NCBI GenBank assembly: GCA_964461105.1
Contig: CAYWSY010000053.1
Span: forward strand, 1 to 13,782
Reading direction: 5' to 3'
Length of the DNA: 13,782 bases
DNA from: JAGVMG01 sp964461105
Lineage (GTDB): Bacteria > Chlamydiota > Chlamydiia > Chlamydiales > Rhabdochlamydiaceae
The notes under the pieces were generated by a model. It had not been told where the DNA came from, ran no database searches, and was given only the letters and a program-made list of their open reading frames with translations. A program made the position numbers and the translations under genes. Below, in pieces: positions 12,760 to 13,782 of the stretch; the stretch's first letter is position 1, and every line of letters begins with the position of its first letter.

Positions 12760-13044
12760 AGTTTTTTTCGACCAAGAAAAAAAACGCCGGAGGGACTAAA
12801 TGAAAGACGTGATTACAACCATTTTCTGCAGGTCAAAGTTAATGCTTCTTTTTCAGAATTAGGAGCACTTGCAGGTTATTTCATACAAATCTCATCTAAA
12901 ACTGACCGCAACCAATGGAATGTGGGTGGAAGCTTTACCTGCTATCCGGGAGCTCACTTTACGATTCTCTTTGATTACGACTTTGAATTTGGTCGCTCTT
13001 ATAGGGATCACCAGCTGTTTGCAAAAAATTTCTATAAGTTTTAG
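12760..13044 (+). pseudogene. C-terminal fragment of an outer membrane beta-barrel (autotransporter-like) gene
   Basis: An open frame without a start codon runs from the stop at 12757-12759 to TAG at 13042-13044. From about 12811 it reads DYNHFLQVKVNASFSELGAL, then YFIQISSKTDRNQWNVGG and FTILFDYDFEFGRSYRDHQL, ending FAKNFYKF. Alternating polar and hydrophobic strands, the DYDFEFGRSYRDH pattern and a terminal phenylalanine resemble the last strands of an autotransporter beta domain. About 80 residues remain of a domain usually near 250-300. The upstream passenger and most of the barrel are absent, so this is a decay remnant. A terminator still follows it. The stretch 12627-12759 holds nothing beyond a 7-bp hairpin at 12713-12739. 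Confidence 0.6.
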
Positions 13045-13054
13045 CGAAAAGTAT

Positions 13055-13093
13055 TCACTTTAAGCCTTCTCGCTTATTGGCAAAGTGATTTTT
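13055..13093 (+). terminator. Intrinsic terminator after the barrel fragment
   Basis: TCACTTT (13055-13061) pairs with AAAGTGA (13082-13088), and GCC pairs with GGC inside. Five T residues follow immediately. It survives from the gene whose end is left at 12760-13044 and insulates nrdR. Confidence 0.7.
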
Positions 13094-13191
13094 ATCCTTT
13101 TAAAAAAATGTTAGGCTATATAGAAATGCATCAGAAATAGTAAACTTTATCTGCCCTGGTCCTGGCTACATAGAGGAAATTGAAAGAAAAG

Positions 13192-13671
13192 ATGCGTTGT
13201 CCTTTTTGCAATCATGAAGAATCGAAGGTTACTGATTCGCGCAACGCTGCGGAATCCAATGCGGTGCGTCGGCGTCGGGAGTGTTTAAAATGTTTGCGTA
13301 GGTTTACTACTTTTGAAACGATCGATCTGACCATCCAAGTACAGAAACGGGATGGGAGCTATCAAGATTTTGCACAGGAAAAGTTGATTAAGGGATTGGA
13401 TGCGGCTTGTCGCCATACTCGCGTTAGCCATGATCAGGTGCGCGCGATGGCCTATAAGATTGCATCTGATTTGATGGAGCGGCAAGTGCGCGAGGTCAAG
13501 ACCTCTGAGCTTGGGGAGATTGTCATGGAACATCTTCGCGTGTTGGACATGATCGCCTATATTCGCTTTGCATGTGTCTATCGTCGGTTTAAAGATGTGG
13601 ATGAGCTGATGGATGCCATTGAGGATGTCGTTCCTAAAGAGGCGGAATCAGTAGACCTCTTGCGTAATTAA
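13192..13671 (+). CDS. nrdR: Transcriptional repressor NrdR
   Basis: This 159-residue protein has the two parts of NrdR. A zinc ribbon carries C3, C6, C31 and C34 (MRCPFCNHEESKV and RRRRECLKCLRRFTTFE). An ATP-cone domain from about residue 48 contains VQKRDGSYQDF and ends with IAYIRFACVYRRF. NrdR senses ATP/dATP and represses ribonucleotide reductase genes at NrdR boxes; none is visible here. The ATG at 13192 is chosen because family members begin MxCPFC; a TTG at 13180 would add four residues but sits only 3 bp after GAGG. The gene stands alone after a terminator, and a MITE begins 60 bp after its stop. Confidence 0.95.
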   Translation: MRCPFCNHEESKVTDSRNAAESNAVRRRRECLKCLRRFTTFETIDLTIQVQKRDGSYQDFAQEKLIKGLDAACRHTRVSHDQVRAMAYKIASDLMERQVREVKTSELGEIVMEHLRVLDMIAYIRFACVYRRFKDVDELMDAIEDVVPKEAESVDLLRN

Positions 13672-13731
13672 GGGTTCGTCGATTTTCAGGATTATTTTGG
13701 CCGCTTTTTGATTCTTTTTTGGGGGGTAATA

Positions 13732-13782
13732 TACTGTGTCCACTTCAAAGTTAGAGAAATTTCAAACTCAGCGCTTCAATTT
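13732..13782. mobile_element. MITE family A, copy 2 (left end, cut by window edge)
   Basis: The last 51 bp, from TACTGTGTCC onward, are identical to the start of the element at 390-440 and lie in the same orientation. They are preceded by TA (13730-13731), the expected target duplication. The identity in fact runs from 13728, four bases before the element end, which can be explained by similar AATA target sites. The right end is beyond the window. Confidence 0.85.

Noticed and set aside
12869..13063. A 64-codon frame starting MQVISYKSHL
   Set aside because: It lies in another frame over the barrel remnant. The alternative frame ending FAKNFYKF has barrel-like strand periodicity, while this one resembles nothing.

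Overview
The window is most consistent with a chromosome segment of a Chlamydiota bacterium outside the genus Chlamydia (Simkania-, Waddlia- or Parachlamydia-like). This is inferred, not proven. The grounds are: the block obg, rpmA, rplU lies next to a three-gene zinc/manganese ABC transporter, an order I recall from Chlamydia trachomatis (about CT415-CT420); there are tandem Lpg1974-type pore-forming outer membrane proteins, a family expanded in environmental chlamydiae; and a small protein with an Inc-like paired hydrophobic domain is present. No database search was possible.

Layout. 1-71: 3' part of a tRNA-Phe gene. 185-692: internally deleted IS3-family element, itself interrupted by a 157-bp palindromic MITE (family A). 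753-1286: RelE/ParE toxin with Phd/YefM antitoxin (minus strand). 1325-1601: a 61-nt palindrome and a 160-bp palindromic MITE (family B). 1727-2487: strong promoter with a perfect operator, driving a nucleotidyltransferase and an overlapping ribbon-helix-helix protein. 2583-5736: three tandem outer membrane barrel genes. 5857-7062: AAA_14/DUF4143 ATPase behind a twin-palindrome promoter. 7068-7226: second family B MITE. 7163-8883 (minus): obg, rpmA, rplU. 9094-9417: two small basic proteins. 9414-11874 (minus): permease, ATPase and metal-binding lipoprotein of an ABC importer. 12088-12405: 105-aa two-helix membrane protein. 12540-12626: tRNA-Ser(GGA). 12760-13044: beta-barrel gene fragment. 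13192-13671: nrdR. 13732-end: left end of a second family A MITE.

How it fits together. A conserved core (obg-rpmA-rplU, metal transporter, nrdR, tRNAs) alternates with an accessory portion rich in toxin-antitoxin-like modules, outer membrane paralogs and small TA-targeting palindromic elements. The MITEs have changed the genes around them. One split a decayed transposase at an exact TA. Another landed in the last codons of obg and supplies its present last 21 codons, lengthening the protein from a reconstructed 337 to 356 residues. The two family B copies differ at positions in the outer arms that are matched by compensating changes in the opposite arm, so the hairpin itself seems to be preserved or homogenised.
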